From assembly GCF_001458595.1 (NCBI RefSeq), contig NZ_LN890328.1:1667372-1731371 (forward strand): a stretch of 64,000 nucleotides of DNA, written 5' to 3'. This DNA is from Clostridium neonatale. Its GTDB lineage: Bacteria; Bacillota; Clostridia; Clostridiales; Clostridiaceae. Below the pieces are notes generated by a model. That model was given only the letters and a program-made list of their open reading frames with translations. It was not told where the DNA came from and ran no database searches. A program made the position numbers and the translations under genes. Positions within the stretch are counted from its first letter, which is position 1. Every line of letters begins with the position of its first letter. Positions 51,569-61,197 of this stretch are shown one piece after another.

Positions 51569-52969
51569 TTACCTAGGATTATATATACTCATACCATTTG
51601 TCTTTATCACACTATTATACCAGTAAAAACTCTTTTTCTTTATTCTTCTTAAATTTTTAAGATCATCATCAGTTCTGTCTACATAAACAAGACCATATCT
51701 TTTAGAAAATCCTTGTCTGCCGCTTAGTACATCAATAAATGACCATGGACAGTATCCCATAAGATCGACACCTTCATCAATTGCTTTTTTGCACTGCATC
51801 AAATGAGATTTTATATAATTGATTCTGTAATCATCATTAATTACATCTCCTTCTTCTAAAACATCTGATTCTGCATAACCATTTTCAGTAATTAATATAG
51901 GCAGATTATATCTGTCATAAATTTTTCTTAGTGTAAGCCTTAATCCAACAGGATCTGTTCCAAATACCATCCATTCTGAAGTCTTTAAATTATCGTTATC
52001 TACAACTTCAAATGCATCAGATTTAAAAAATGGTGGAAGATTTTCATTTTTCTCTTTTCCTGGTGCCTTTACACAAATGCTGAAATAATAGTTACAGCCA
52101 ATAAAGTCAGGTTTTGAAGATTTTAATATTTCCTTATCACCCTCAAGGATTTCAGGCTGAATATTTCTTTCTACAAGATAATTCCATACATACTTTGGAT
52201 ATTCACCTTTAACGCATATGTCAAGAAGCATATAGCTTAATAATTGTTCTGCATTAATAGCCGCTACTGAGTCTTCAGGCAATGATGTTTTAGGGTATGC
52301 CAGCTGAAAACAGCATACAGGTCCTATTTTAGCATCTGGTATAATTTCATGACAAAGCTTTATTGCCTTTTTTTCAGCTATGCTCATATTATATGAAATC
52401 TGATAAGATAATTTTAATTCATTATCTGTCTTCACACCTCTTGTTCCGCTAAAATCAGGATTGTACATATCCATAAGTTGCTCATTTATTGTAACCCATG
52501 TTTTAACTCTGTCACCAAAATGCTTAAATAAAGTTTCTGCATATTTTACATAATAATCAATACATTTTCTGTTTGCCCATGCACCAAATTCTTTTGTAAG
52601 TGCATCTGGAACATCAAAATGATAAATTGTTACAACTGGTTCAATATTATGAGCTATAAGTTCATTGATTAAATTATCATAAAACTTAAGTCCAGCTTTA
52701 TTTACCTTTCCGCTTGCATCAGGATAAATTCTTGACCATGAAATTGAAAATCTGTATGCCTTTAAACCAAGCTCAGCCATTAAAGCCACATCTTCCTTAT
52801 ATTTATGATAATGATCACTTGCTATTTTTGTATCAGTTATTCCCTTTGGAACTTTGCGCACATCAACTGATGACAGACCTTTTCCATCTTCTAGATATCC
52901 GCCTTCAACCTGAAATGCAGATGTAGATGCTCCCCACAAAAAATTATCTGGAAAACTACTTTTACTCAT
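51569..52969 (-). CDS. GH1 glycosidase (6-phospho-beta-glucosidase type)
   Basis: A 466-residue family 1 glycoside hydrolase. The N-terminal FPDNFLWGASTSAFQVEGGY motif, acid/base Glu in TWVTINEQ and nucleophile Glu in LPILITENGYAE are all present. It is linked to a PTS IIC gene, so phospho-glucosides are likely. The ATG at 52969 is preferred over an in-frame GTG three codons upstream because GAGGTG serves as ribosome site. It is the last gene of the operon. Confidence 0.9.
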   Translation of the reverse strand: MSKSSFPDNFLWGASTSAFQVEGGYLEDGKGLSSVDVRKVPKGITDTKIASDHYHKYKEDVALMAELGLKAYRFSISWSRIYPDASGKVNKAGLKFYDNLINELIAHNIEPVVTIYHFDVPDALTKEFGAWANRKCIDYYVKYAETLFKHFGDRVKTWVTINEQLMDMYNPDFSGTRGVKTDNELKLSYQISYNMSIAEKKAIKLCHEIIPDAKIGPVCCFQLAYPKTSLPEDSVAAINAEQLLSYMLLDICVKGEYPKYVWNYLVERNIQPEILEGDKEILKSSKPDFIGCNYYFSICVKAPGKEKNENLPPFFKSDAFEVVDNDNLKTSEWMVFGTDPVGLRLTLRKIYDRYNLPILITENGYAESDVLEEGDVINDDYRINYIKSHLMQCKKAIDEGVDLMGYCPWSFIDVLSGRQGFSKRYGLVYVDRTDDDLKNLRRIKKKSFYWYNSVIKTNGMSIYNPR

Positions 52970-52996
52970 TACTTTCACCTCTTTAGTATTTCTAAA

Positions 52997-54298
52997 TTAA
53001 TTTTCTTCACCGTCTACTTCTTCTTTTAAAGCCTGATTATCTAAGATTTTGAAGAACGGATAATATATAGCTGCTGACAGCATTATTACAAACACTTCAA
53101 ATACTGATAATTTCCAGCTTCCCTGCATTAATCCTGAAAATATTGGCGGTGTACTTGATGGAATCATTAAACCTATTGGTGCAGGTATTATTCCTAATCT
53201 GATTGAGAGATAAGCAAGCATTAAAACTATTAATGGTGTAATTAAAAATGGTATAAATATTACAGGATTAAGTATTACCGGCATACCAAATACTACCGGC
53301 TCATTTATGTTAAACAATCCACAAGGCATTACAATCTTACTAAATGCCTTATATCTTTTACTTTTTGCACAAAAAAACATAACAATTACAAGTCCTATTG
53401 TAGTACCAGATCCACCAAGTGTTGTCAAATTATATAATCCAAAATTATAAATATAAGGAACCTGCTTTCCTGCTGCTACAGCTGCTGTATTTTCACTTAT
53501 ATATCCCATCCATATTGGGAAAAATAATGGAAGTGTTGCATAAGATCCATGCACTCCGAAAAACCATAAAACCTGTGCAAGTATTACAAGAACAATAAAT
53601 GTTGGTAATGAACATGCCATGCTTTGTAAAGGCATCTGTATTAATGAATATATAAAATCATTTGCTGTTTCAAATTTTGTAAAAGAAAATAATATTCTTA
53701 CTGCTGAAAATACTATTAATATAGTAAATGCCGGTATTAATGCAATAAATGCATTTGACACCTGTTCAGGCACACCTTCAGGCATTTTTATTGTCCATTT
53801 TTTATCAACAATAAAGCAGTAAATTTTTGTAGCTACAATTGCAACTATTAATCCTAAAAATATTCCCTTAGGTCCAAGATATGATGTATTTATAAAAACA
53901 TCAGCTGAAACTGCACCTTCTTCCTGAATTTCCTTTAATGGAATAAGAACTAAAAATGATGCAATTGAAATCAATACATTATTAAATGAAAGTTCTTCAT
54001 GGTCAAATATCTTACAGGCATTATAAGAAACACCTATTACCATATATATGGCCATTAAATCTGTAGTAATCTTAGGAGCAAACTGAAAAAGTTGCTTTAT
54101 GCCTGTCATTGTTATAAATGACTGATATGGTGCCCAGCCTATACTTCCAAGAAGTGAAAATATAGAACCTACCATAATAACTGCCATTAAACTCATACTT
54201 CCTGTGCTTAATGATTTTAAATACTTGTTATTTCCAATTTTAGCTGCAACAGGTACAAATTTATTTTCCATAAACTGCATAAATTTATTATTACTCAT
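52997..54298 (-). CDS. PTS lactose/cellobiose-family IIC component
   Basis: A 433-residue IIC permease of the CelB/LacE type with about ten helices and the segments WFFGVHGSYA, YNLTTLGGSGTTIGLVIV and GLFNINEPVVFGMPVILNP that bind the sugar. It imports a beta-glucoside such as cellobiose with phosphorylation. No IIA or IIB gene is in the cluster, so it must borrow these from elsewhere. It lies between two GH1 genes, 27 and 14 bases away. Confidence 0.9.
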   Translation of the reverse strand: MSNNKFMQFMENKFVPVAAKIGNNKYLKSLSTGSMSLMAVIMVGSIFSLLGSIGWAPYQSFITMTGIKQLFQFAPKITTDLMAIYMVIGVSYNACKIFDHEELSFNNVLISIASFLVLIPLKEIQEEGAVSADVFINTSYLGPKGIFLGLIVAIVATKIYCFIVDKKWTIKMPEGVPEQVSNAFIALIPAFTILIVFSAVRILFSFTKFETANDFIYSLIQMPLQSMACSLPTFIVLVILAQVLWFFGVHGSYATLPLFFPIWMGYISENTAAVAAGKQVPYIYNFGLYNLTTLGGSGTTIGLVIVMFFCAKSKRYKAFSKIVMPCGLFNINEPVVFGMPVILNPVIFIPFLITPLIVLMLAYLSIRLGIIPAPIGLMIPSSTPPIFSGLMQGSWKLSVFEVFVIMLSAAIYYPFFKILDNQALKEEVDGEEN

Positions 54299-54312
54299 TT
54301 CATTTTTCTCCT

Positions 54313-55602
54313 TTATTTTTTGTAATTAATAATTGATGGAAGTTCATTTAAATATTTTTTTAATATAGTCTGATCATAACCATTGTTTTCAGCTATATTG
54401 CCATAAAATCTTCCGCTTGTTTTTAATGTTCTTGCAAATGTTTCTTTATCTACACTTGCAAGACCAAAAGTAGGATTATAAGTACCCCATTCCCAGTTGT
54501 CTAAAAGAGTCCAGTGAGAATATCCAATCACATCTGCTCCCATTTCCATTGCTTCTTTTAAGGACTGAAGCATTGCAGCAATATATACAATACGATATCT
54601 GTCATCATTTACTGCAATTCCATTTTCAGTAATAAGTACTGGCTTATCCTTTAATCTCATAAGCATATGTATCATAATTTCAGGACATATTTCATCACTA
54701 AAAAATGGAGTTTCAATTGGCTTAAAAGTTGATGCCTTATAATGATCTGTAAGTGTCATTTTTTTATGGCCATCTATTATCTGTCTTATATATGTATTAA
54801 GTGACCAAAAATCACATGTTCCTTTTACTTCAGGCACATATTCTGAATCTTCAAAAGGCATTGTAATTTCACCAGTTCTTATTGCATGAAAGAAAAATTC
54901 ATTTTCCATATAATCAATATAATCTGCCATAAGACTATCTAACTTATCATTATATCCTCTCTTAGGAAACTTCACTGAATATGAATGAGCTGAACTTACC
55001 GGTTTTTGAGAATATTTCTTTATTATATGGTATCCTCTTGCATGATAACGTATCATATTTATTCTTTCTTTTACTGAATATTCAAAAGGTAAATTAAGCT
55101 CATTTAGTACTAACCAGAAATCAACATATTGTGCTACCTTTGGTACAACATATTCAAGATACTTTTCAAAGTATTTTAAATTATCCAAGGTTTTAAACGC
55201 ATCTTTCTTATGAAACCACACAGGATGCGATACGTGATGCATAGTAAGACAAACCTTAATGTTTTCTTCCTTTAATCTTGAAAGTACATTTATATAATGA
55301 TTTAAAGCTTCTTTATTAAATTTTCCTTCTTCAGGCTCTATTCTGCACCATTCTATTGACATTCTATAAAGGTTTAAATTCATATCTTTTAATAATTTAA
55401 TATCATCTTCATATAATTCATAGCTGTTACATGCTTTTTCAGGCATTTCATATGGAATTCCGCCTAAGGCATACTGTGGTGCATAATTTTTATCATCATG
55501 GTATGAACAATTATTACCTTCTATCTGCTGCCCTGCAGTGGTTGCTCCCCATAAAAAGTTTTCAGGGAACTTTATTTCTGGATATTGAAATATATCTAAC
55601 AA
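54313..55602 (-). CDS. GH1 glycosidase (beta-glucosidase/6-phospho type), second
   Basis: A 429-residue GH1 enzyme with PENFLWGATTAGQQIEGNN, acid/base Glu in FWLVLNELN and nucleophile Glu in KPVLITENGIAV. The start is TTG at 55602 after AAGGAGTG. It is shorter and more divergent than the other GH1, so its substrate may differ. It is the first gene of the operon, just downstream of the RpiR terminator. Confidence 0.88.
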   Translation of the reverse strand: MLDIFQYPEIKFPENFLWGATTAGQQIEGNNCSYHDDKNYAPQYALGGIPYEMPEKACNSYELYEDDIKLLKDMNLNLYRMSIEWCRIEPEEGKFNKEALNHYINVLSRLKEENIKVCLTMHHVSHPVWFHKKDAFKTLDNLKYFEKYLEYVVPKVAQYVDFWLVLNELNLPFEYSVKERINMIRYHARGYHIIKKYSQKPVSSAHSYSVKFPKRGYNDKLDSLMADYIDYMENEFFFHAIRTGEITMPFEDSEYVPEVKGTCDFWSLNTYIRQIIDGHKKMTLTDHYKASTFKPIETPFFSDEICPEIMIHMLMRLKDKPVLITENGIAVNDDRYRIVYIAAMLQSLKEAMEMGADVIGYSHWTLLDNWEWGTYNPTFGLASVDKETFARTLKTSGRFYGNIAENNGYDQTILKKYLNELPSIINYKK

Positions 55603-55739
55603 TTAAATCACTCCTTAAATTTTCCTTGTAAATTTAATATAACATGAAAACAACTACATAGCCCCTTCAAAAAAGCTTATCAGTTTTCACAATACAAAAT
55701 GTTTTTCAAATTCTGAAAAATATATATTATTTCATAAAA

Positions 55740-55784
55740 AAAGAACTGTAACACTAAAATATAGTGTACAGCTCTATTTTTTGG
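55740..55784. terminator. bidirectional terminator between the RpiR gene and the GH1 operon
   Basis: AAAAAAGAACTGTAACACTA and TAGTGTACAGCTCTATTTTTT form a stem with A- and T-runs at both sides. It mainly ends the RpiR transcript on the minus strand. Confidence 0.75.
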
Positions 55785-55803
55785 TGGAAATATTACATCT
55801 TAA

Positions 55804-56607
55804 TTATTTACTAAATAATGTACAATATCTGAAAATCAGCATTTCAGTTAAATAAAGTGCCAATTCCCTTCCTTCATTATTACTATTTGATTTTCCACAT
55901 ACAAGTATTTTATCCGCAATATCTGCAAGCTTTGAATTAACATTCTGAGTAATAACCACTATCTTTACATTATTATTTTTTAATGCTTCTATAATTTCCA
56001 TGTACTTAAAAAAATAACTACCTTCAATTGAAGTAATAATTGCCAGTGATTCACTGTCTAAATTATGTGCACACTCCAGCTGCTTTTCATAATAAGGATA
56101 AGTTTCTATATATTTTCCGGTAAGAATAAGCCTTCCCTGAAGATGTTTTCCAACACTATATGCAAACTGACTTGCAAAAAAAGCTACCTTTTCAGTTTCA
56201 TAAATCTTTTTTGCAATATAATCAATATCATCATAATTTATATTATCCAATACATAATTCATATTTTCCATTAATGAATTAGTATAATTTTTAAATGCAG
56301 CTTTGATATCTTCACGACCAGTTGTCAAAAGCTCTCTTGAATAATCGTTTTCTAAAGAAAATTTAATATTGGAAACGGTTTTAAACTCGCTAAAATTGCT
56401 AAAACCAATCATTCTGCAAAATCTCGATATAGTAGCTGGCGAAACATAACATAACTCTGAAATCTCAGTTATATTCATTTTTTTTACTTTATCAAAATTA
56501 TTCAGCAGTGTTAATGCAATTTCATAATTAATATCTTTTTTGGGTGCATCATTAATATACTCAAGCAACCTTAATGTTATAGAACCCATAGCTTTATATT
56601 CATTCAT
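55804..56607 (-). CDS. MurR/RpiR-family regulator of the beta-glucoside operon
   Basis: A 267-residue regulator with an N-terminal RpiR helix-turn-helix (ITEISELCYVSPATISRFCR) and a C-terminal SIS sugar-phosphate domain (KVAFFASQFAYSVGKHLQGR, LAIITSIEGSYFFKY). It precedes the GH1-PTS-GH1 genes on the same strand and likely responds to the imported phospho-sugar. A consensus operator was not identified. Confidence 0.9.
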   Translation of the reverse strand: MNEYKAMGSITLRLLEYINDAPKKDINYEIALTLLNNFDKVKKMNITEISELCYVSPATISRFCRMIGFSNFSEFKTVSNIKFSLENDYSRELLTTGREDIKAAFKNYTNSLMENMNYVLDNINYDDIDYIAKKIYETEKVAFFASQFAYSVGKHLQGRLILTGKYIETYPYYEKQLECAHNLDSESLAIITSIEGSYFFKYMEIIEALKNNNVKIVVITQNVNSKLADIADKILVCGKSNSNNEGRELALYLTEMLIFRYCTLFSK

Positions 56608-56797
56608 ATCCTATCCTTTCATAAATTACACAATAATAACATCTATTTTATTTTACTAATGCTATAATTTTATGTCAATTATTATAATCATTCTATTATA
56701 AAATGCAATATTATTATAATACTTACAATTATACTTTTAGAAATATAGATGAATGCTTATTTTTATTGCACTACAACTCAAAAAGTGATACAACACA

Positions 56798-56841
56798 TCT
56801 AATGTTATTTATAAAAAAGCGTATTTATAAATAACATTAGA
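56798..56841. other. 18-bp inverted repeat between the RpiR and ATPase genes
   Basis: TCTAATGTTATTTATAAA and its complement with a short loop. T-runs are poor; it may still terminate the ATPase transcript on the minus strand. Confidence 0.45.
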
Positions 56842-56887
56842 ATTCTATAAAAAGTTCCAAACTTTTTAGTAATCAATTTTAAAACTC

Positions 56888-58900
56888 CTAATCAATGGTT
56901 TCTATAAATTCTTCTAACATTCCTATTATATATTTTAACTTAGTTTCTTTTAGTTCATCTATTGTTTTATCTACAATGCACTCAATCATGAAATCTTTTT
57001 TTTGTAATTTTAATTTTTTTGTATAATCATTTATTTTCTTTCTAGAACTTAAATAACATTCAATGTCACTTTGAATACATTCACTACATCTTTCAAACTT
57101 TCTCCATTGAGTTTCATACCTCAAATTGTGAGCTTCTATTGCTTCTATTTGATTAGCCTTAAACTTATCATCAAATTTTTCTAAAAAATATTTAGGTTGA
57201 TACCACTGAGAAATAACTTTCTCATTAACTTCGTTATTATATAAGCATTCTGTATAATGACCATATTGGCATTCATAACATTTTATTGTTTTTTCTATAT
57301 CGTCAGAATCAATACTAACTTCTGATAATAATTTTTCATCAATAAAGAATGATTCTAATGAGTACTGATTTAAAACTCTAACACTTTTCCGTATTTTTTC
57401 TTTTATTTCTTCATCTATTTCATTATTTCTATTATTTATAATTTCATTTATTAATTCTTCTCTTCTAATACTTGGTTCTTTTGCATCAGCATCTCTTACT
57501 ATTAATGTAGGTATATTAAACTTATTATTTATTAATATTTCTGCATTTGCATAAAACTTCAAATCAGTGCAATTACCTGCATCTATTACATTAAGTTTAT
57601 TACTCAATCCATCTTCAATTTTATTTAATAAAATTTCAAATATCTTTTTATCATCTTTACCTTCTACAAATATTATCCCTTTATTAGCAAGGATATCATC
57701 TGACTTTATCCCTAATTCTTCTATAACAATTTTAGGATCGATATCTTCTACGATTGCACTACCTCCATTTTTTTTAACTAATTTTATTTGTTGTTTTGAT
57801 AATTTACTTACAGTTATGGGGGAATGAGAAGTAAATATTACTTGGTTAGTCTTTGATATAGTTATCAGGGTATCAATCATTTTACGTTGTAACGTTGGAT
57901 GTAAGTATACCTCTGGCTCTTCTATTAATAATATGTACTTAGATGTTTTACTAGATATCTCAACATACGTTTCTAATATTGATAATATTATCATACTTTG
58001 ATAGCCTGTCCCACAATTGAGAATATCACTATCAACCCCAGTATTTATATCTTTAATTCTAGTTGTATAAGTTGTTCCCTTTGATATATTGACATCTGAA
58101 TCAATAATTACTCTATACTCATTATTACCTATAGCTTGATTATAAAAATTAGTTATTTTTTCACCTAAAGATTCGCACCTTACTTTTGTTTCTTTTGATA
58201 TAACCTTATTCAATTCTTTATAAGATATATTTTTTCCATCTATCTCTATATTGGTTTGAATTTCATCATCTAGCATTTGAATTAACTCTTTTAAATATGA
58301 ATTTGTTCCTGCTGTACTCTCATTTTTAGGGTCTCTTATTGCTGGGATAACTTTCATTTGCGGTAATAATGCTTTTAAATCTGTTTCGCTTAGTTCTATT
58401 TCGTCATCTATATAAAATTTCTTCGTTACATTTTTTCCTTTTTTAGCAACTAATTTTACCGTAAAATTTTCATTTAATATCTTATATTTATTTAAAGTTT
58501 CAGCTAAATATTGAACTCGTGTATTTTCTATGTTCTCACGTTCTTTTTTTAATTTATTAATTTTAGCAGCAGTGGGTTGGTCTCCTAACTCCATTTGTAG
58601 TTTTTCCACTTTATTAATTTGTTTTTGTATTTTTTCTCCAAAAATAACCTCTTCTAAATATGTACTTGTAACACCTTTGAAACATATTTCTATCTCTATA
58701 TCATTTTCATTTCCCTTATGGAAATCCATAATAGAAATGCTCTTCTTTACACTTGGAAATATACATTGTACTGCATCTAAAACTGCTGACTTACCAGTAT
58801 TATTTTGTCCTATTAACGAAAATAGATTTTTGTCAATATATATATCACCAGAATCCAAAAATGATTTATAATTTTTAATTCTTATTCTGTCTATATGCAT
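56888..58900 (-). CDS. OLD-like ATPase with TOPRIM domain (candidate defence nuclease)
   Basis: A 670-residue protein. Walker A GQNNTGKS (residues 31-38) opens an SMC/RecF-type ATPase. A coiled-coil region follows (about 90-130), then the Walker B region YILLIEEPEVYLHP and HSP loop (SHSPITVS). A TOPRIM domain follows (IIFVEGKDDKKIF, LIVRDADAKE), so it is OLD-family. The C-terminus has eight clustered cysteines (CYECQYGHYTECL, CSECIQSDIEC), possibly a zinc site. It is 37 bases after an HNH gene. Such pairs act in anti-phage defence; this exact pairing is not one I recognise. Confidence 0.85.
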   Translation of the reverse strand: MHIDRIRIKNYKSFLDSGDIYIDKNLFSLIGQNNTGKSAVLDAVQCIFPSVKKSISIMDFHKGNENDIEIEICFKGVTSTYLEEVIFGEKIQKQINKVEKLQMELGDQPTAAKINKLKKERENIENTRVQYLAETLNKYKILNENFTVKLVAKKGKNVTKKFYIDDEIELSETDLKALLPQMKVIPAIRDPKNESTAGTNSYLKELIQMLDDEIQTNIEIDGKNISYKELNKVISKETKVRCESLGEKITNFYNQAIGNNEYRVIIDSDVNISKGTTYTTRIKDINTGVDSDILNCGTGYQSMIILSILETYVEISSKTSKYILLIEEPEVYLHPTLQRKMIDTLITISKTNQVIFTSHSPITVSKLSKQQIKLVKKNGGSAIVEDIDPKIVIEELGIKSDDILANKGIIFVEGKDDKKIFEILLNKIEDGLSNKLNVIDAGNCTDLKFYANAEILINNKFNIPTLIVRDADAKEPSIRREELINEIINNRNNEIDEEIKEKIRKSVRVLNQYSLESFFIDEKLLSEVSIDSDDIEKTIKCYECQYGHYTECLYNNEVNEKVISQWYQPKYFLEKFDDKFKANQIEAIEAHNLRYETQWRKFERCSECIQSDIECYLSSRKKINDYTKKLKLQKKDFMIECIVDKTIDELKETKLKYIIGMLEEFIETID

Positions 58901-58937
58901 GCTATAACCTCCTCTGTAATTTGAATGTAAATATTGA

Positions 58938-59792
58938 TTATATGTATCCGAACTCTAATCCTTCAATTAACCTTTTAAAACTTTTTTTGTCAGATAAATA
59001 TTTTCCTATTAGCATCAATATATATCCATTTTTATATAAATAGCATTCTTTTTTATTGCATCTATATAATGTATTTTCATATAAATCTGCTAATGTTCCA
59101 TCATAGTTTATTACAAAATCGTTCTCATCACATGAGTCAAACTCTAAAAAACTATGTTTCTCTAAAAATTCTATTGCTGTAAGAAATCTTTGTTCTTTTA
59201 TTATTTCATCATCTACTAATTTATTCATTATTGATTTTATATCTATTTTATCCTTTTTATTATAGTAATTTATTATTTTATATAGCACTTTTCTTGTATC
59301 TTTATCTAAATATTGCAATTCATTTAATGCCATTTCTATATCTTTTTTCTTATATTTAAACCAATCATAATTTTTAATTATCCATGAATAAATTTCTTTT
59401 ATTCTATCTTTATCAAACTTAACATCCTCGTAATCAAAATCTATTTCTTCAACCTCCAATTTTTCAAGGTTTTTCTCTATCCACTTTTCATGTTTCTTTT
59501 TCATATCTTTAAGAATATCAATCGTATATTTTTCAGGATTATCATCTATTATATGATGATGTTCTTCACACATTAAAATTAAATTATCGTATTCATCCCT
59601 ATCTTTACTACTTAAATTACTTTTTCCACGTGGTCCATCAACTTTCTTTGCCACAATATTACATTCTTCTCCCGTTATTGTATGATGTTTCTCATCAACC
59701 TCCAAGCTCAATGGTTTTCTACATGTTTCATAATTACATCTATTTGCAGACTTTCCCCATAATAATTTTCTTGTTTTACCAGTTATACCCAT
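58938..59792 (-). CDS. HNH endonuclease-domain protein paired with the OLD-like ATPase
   Basis: A 284-residue protein. The N-terminal HNH nuclease fold shows WGKSANRCNYETCRKPLS, then ECNIVAKK (in place of the usual CHI...P), and DEYDNLILMCEEHHHIID with the catalytic-type His pair. The C-terminal 170 residues are helical and charged, with no named domain. It is the first gene of the pair with a GGAGG site. Septu systems also pair an ATPase with an HNH nuclease, but there the ATPase lacks TOPRIM. Confidence 0.82.
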   Translation of the reverse strand: MGITGKTRKLLWGKSANRCNYETCRKPLSLEVDEKHHTITGEECNIVAKKVDGPRGKSNLSSKDRDEYDNLILMCEEHHHIIDDNPEKYTIDILKDMKKKHEKWIEKNLEKLEVEEIDFDYEDVKFDKDRIKEIYSWIIKNYDWFKYKKKDIEMALNELQYLDKDTRKVLYKIINYYNKKDKIDIKSIMNKLVDDEIIKEQRFLTAIEFLEKHSFLEFDSCDENDFVINYDGTLADLYENTLYRCNKKECYLYKNGYILMLIGKYLSDKKSFKRLIEGLEFGYI

Positions 59793-60068
59793 TCAGTAAC
59801 CTCCATTTTATTACTAATGTTTAATCTCAACAAATGTTCTTTTACCTTATTGGCATATGTGTTTAAGTAACTTCCCATTATAGACATAACATCCACTTCA
59901 ATTCACAATCTATATAATGTATTTTATCACATAATATTACAATTATATTATATTTTTCACTTTTTATATCTTAATTTGCTAATATTATTTCATTTAAACA
60001 AAAAAATGGACTCATTTCTGAATCCACAAATCTTAATCTTCCATGATAGCTATCATATTTATTCTTTT

Positions 60069-60326
60069 TTAACATATATCTAAATTATCATAAATTTCTA
60101 TTCCATATTTCTCTATTTGTAATTTTATTTCTTCATTAATACTATCTAAAAATACTATATCTAAAGAATATACTCCAACAAGTTCGTCTAATTCCTCTGC
60201 TATAGTACCTTTATACTTTTTATCACATAGTATACCTAAATCTATATCTGAATTATATTTATAGTTTCCCTTTGCTCTTGACCCAAATAAAACTACCTTT
60301 TTCAAACTTTTCTCTTGCTTTTTCAA
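60069..60326 (-). CDS. minimal nucleotidyltransferase (MNT-type), possibly truncated
   Basis: An 85-residue nucleotidyltransferase domain with VVLFGSRAKGNYKYNSDID (GSRAKG...D.D catalytic motif). It starts with TTG and lacks a good ribosome site. The sequence upstream encodes debris of a Crp-type gene. MNT proteins usually act as antitoxins with a HEPN toxin; no HEPN gene is present. It may be a surviving fragment. Confidence 0.6.
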   Translation of the reverse strand: MKKQEKSLKKVVLFGSRAKGNYKYNSDIDLGILCDKKYKGTIAEELDELVGVYSLDIVFLDSINEEIKLQIEKYGIEIYDNLDIC

Positions 60327-60336
60327 TAACTGTATG

Positions 60337-60459
60337 TAATTTCCCTTTTAATAATTCCTTTTGTATTAAAATCTTTATAAAATTTTAAAGTCATTGACTT
60401 TCCATTCTCAAAAGGATAATAAACTTTAATTTTTCCATCAACAAGTAAATAATAGTATT
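60337..60459 (-). pseudogene. fragment of a Crp/Fnr-type regulator
   Basis: The minus strand reads YYLLVDGKIKVYYPFENGKS and continues MTLKFYKDF, the middle of a cyclic-nucleotide-binding-type domain. No start, no helix-turn-helix. It ends at the MNT gene. Confidence 0.55.
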
Positions 60460-60834
60460 GAGCTTATAGAAATTCTAAGCAAGTCTTACAGACTTGCTAT
60501 AGTAACTAATGGACTTACCTTAGTTCAAGATAAAAGAATCAGAAAATCTATTATAGCAAAATTTTTTGAGACTATAGTAATATTAGAAGAAATATTAATA
60601 TCAAAACCAAACCCTGTGATTTTTGAACATACTTTAAAAAATATAAATTTCTTTGATAAAAATAAAGTTTTGATAATAGGCGATAGTTTAAGTTCCGATA
60701 TACAAGGTGGGATAAACTCTGATATAGATACCTGTTGGTATAACCCTAACAAAATTATAAATGAAACATCAATAAAACCTACCTATGAAATCTCTAATTT
60801 TGATGAACTTAAATCTTTGCTACTTAATTCATAA
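60430..60834 (+). pseudogene. 3' fragment of a YjjG-type HAD nucleotidase
   Basis: Open from 60430 without a start codon. It encodes YRLAIVTNGLTLVQDKRI (HAD motif II), ISKPNPVIFEH (motif III Lys) and VLIIGDSLSSDIQGGINSDI (motif IV Asp pair). The N-terminal half with the nucleophile and cap is missing, so it is inactive. Confidence 0.75.
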
Positions 60835-60854
60835 AAGTATTTATAAATAATAGT

Positions 60855-60892
60855 AAAAAGATATAGAGCTAAATCTTATTCTATATCTTTTT
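60855..60892 (+). terminator. terminator after the HAD fragment
   Basis: AAAAAGATATAGA and TCTATATCTTTTT pair around a 12-base loop. It probably belonged to the original intact gene. Confidence 0.65.
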
Positions 60893-60912
60893 AAATATTT
60901 GATAAGCTGTGC

Positions 60913-60954
60913 TCAGTTAATTATGATACGTCTCTCCGTATCATAATTAACTGA
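60913..60954. repeat. perfect 18-bp inverted repeat
   Basis: TCAGTTAATTATGATACG and its exact complement around a 6-base loop. It lies in non-coding DNA between debris genes; its function is unknown. Confidence 0.6.
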
Positions 60955-61049
60955 TAATGTTTTTTATGAGGGTGTAAATAATTTTGTGTATTCCTAACTT
61001 TTTCTTAGAAATAATCAAAATTTTTTACAGAGCCTTTTTTATATTGAAA

Positions 61050-61191
61050 AAGGATACCTTTTTCAGTATCCTGAACCGACCCCAAAAAACCGACCTCCAA
61101 ATCATTAGATTTTTGGTCTAACTTTTTGGGGTCGGTTCAGGATGAGGTGACCCCAAAAAGTCTAACTTTTTGGGGTCACCTCATCCTTTTT
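61050..61191. repeat. chain of interlocking long hairpins
   Basis: Three stems share arms: AAGGATAC/GTATCCT, then CCTGAACCGACCCCAAAAA with its complement at 61121-61142, then GGATGAGGTGACCCCAAAAA with its complement at 61166-61186 (a 21-bp perfect stem with a 5-base loop). AAAAAGGAT at the left can also pair with ATCCTTTTT at the far right. On the minus strand it lies just after the decayed nuclease gene and could terminate it. Confidence 0.7.
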
Positions 61192-61197
61192 AGTCCT

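Noticed and set aside
56888..59792. Gabija or Septu defence system
   Set aside because: Gabija needs a UvrD-type helicase partner, which is absent. The Septu ATPase lacks the TOPRIM domain seen here.
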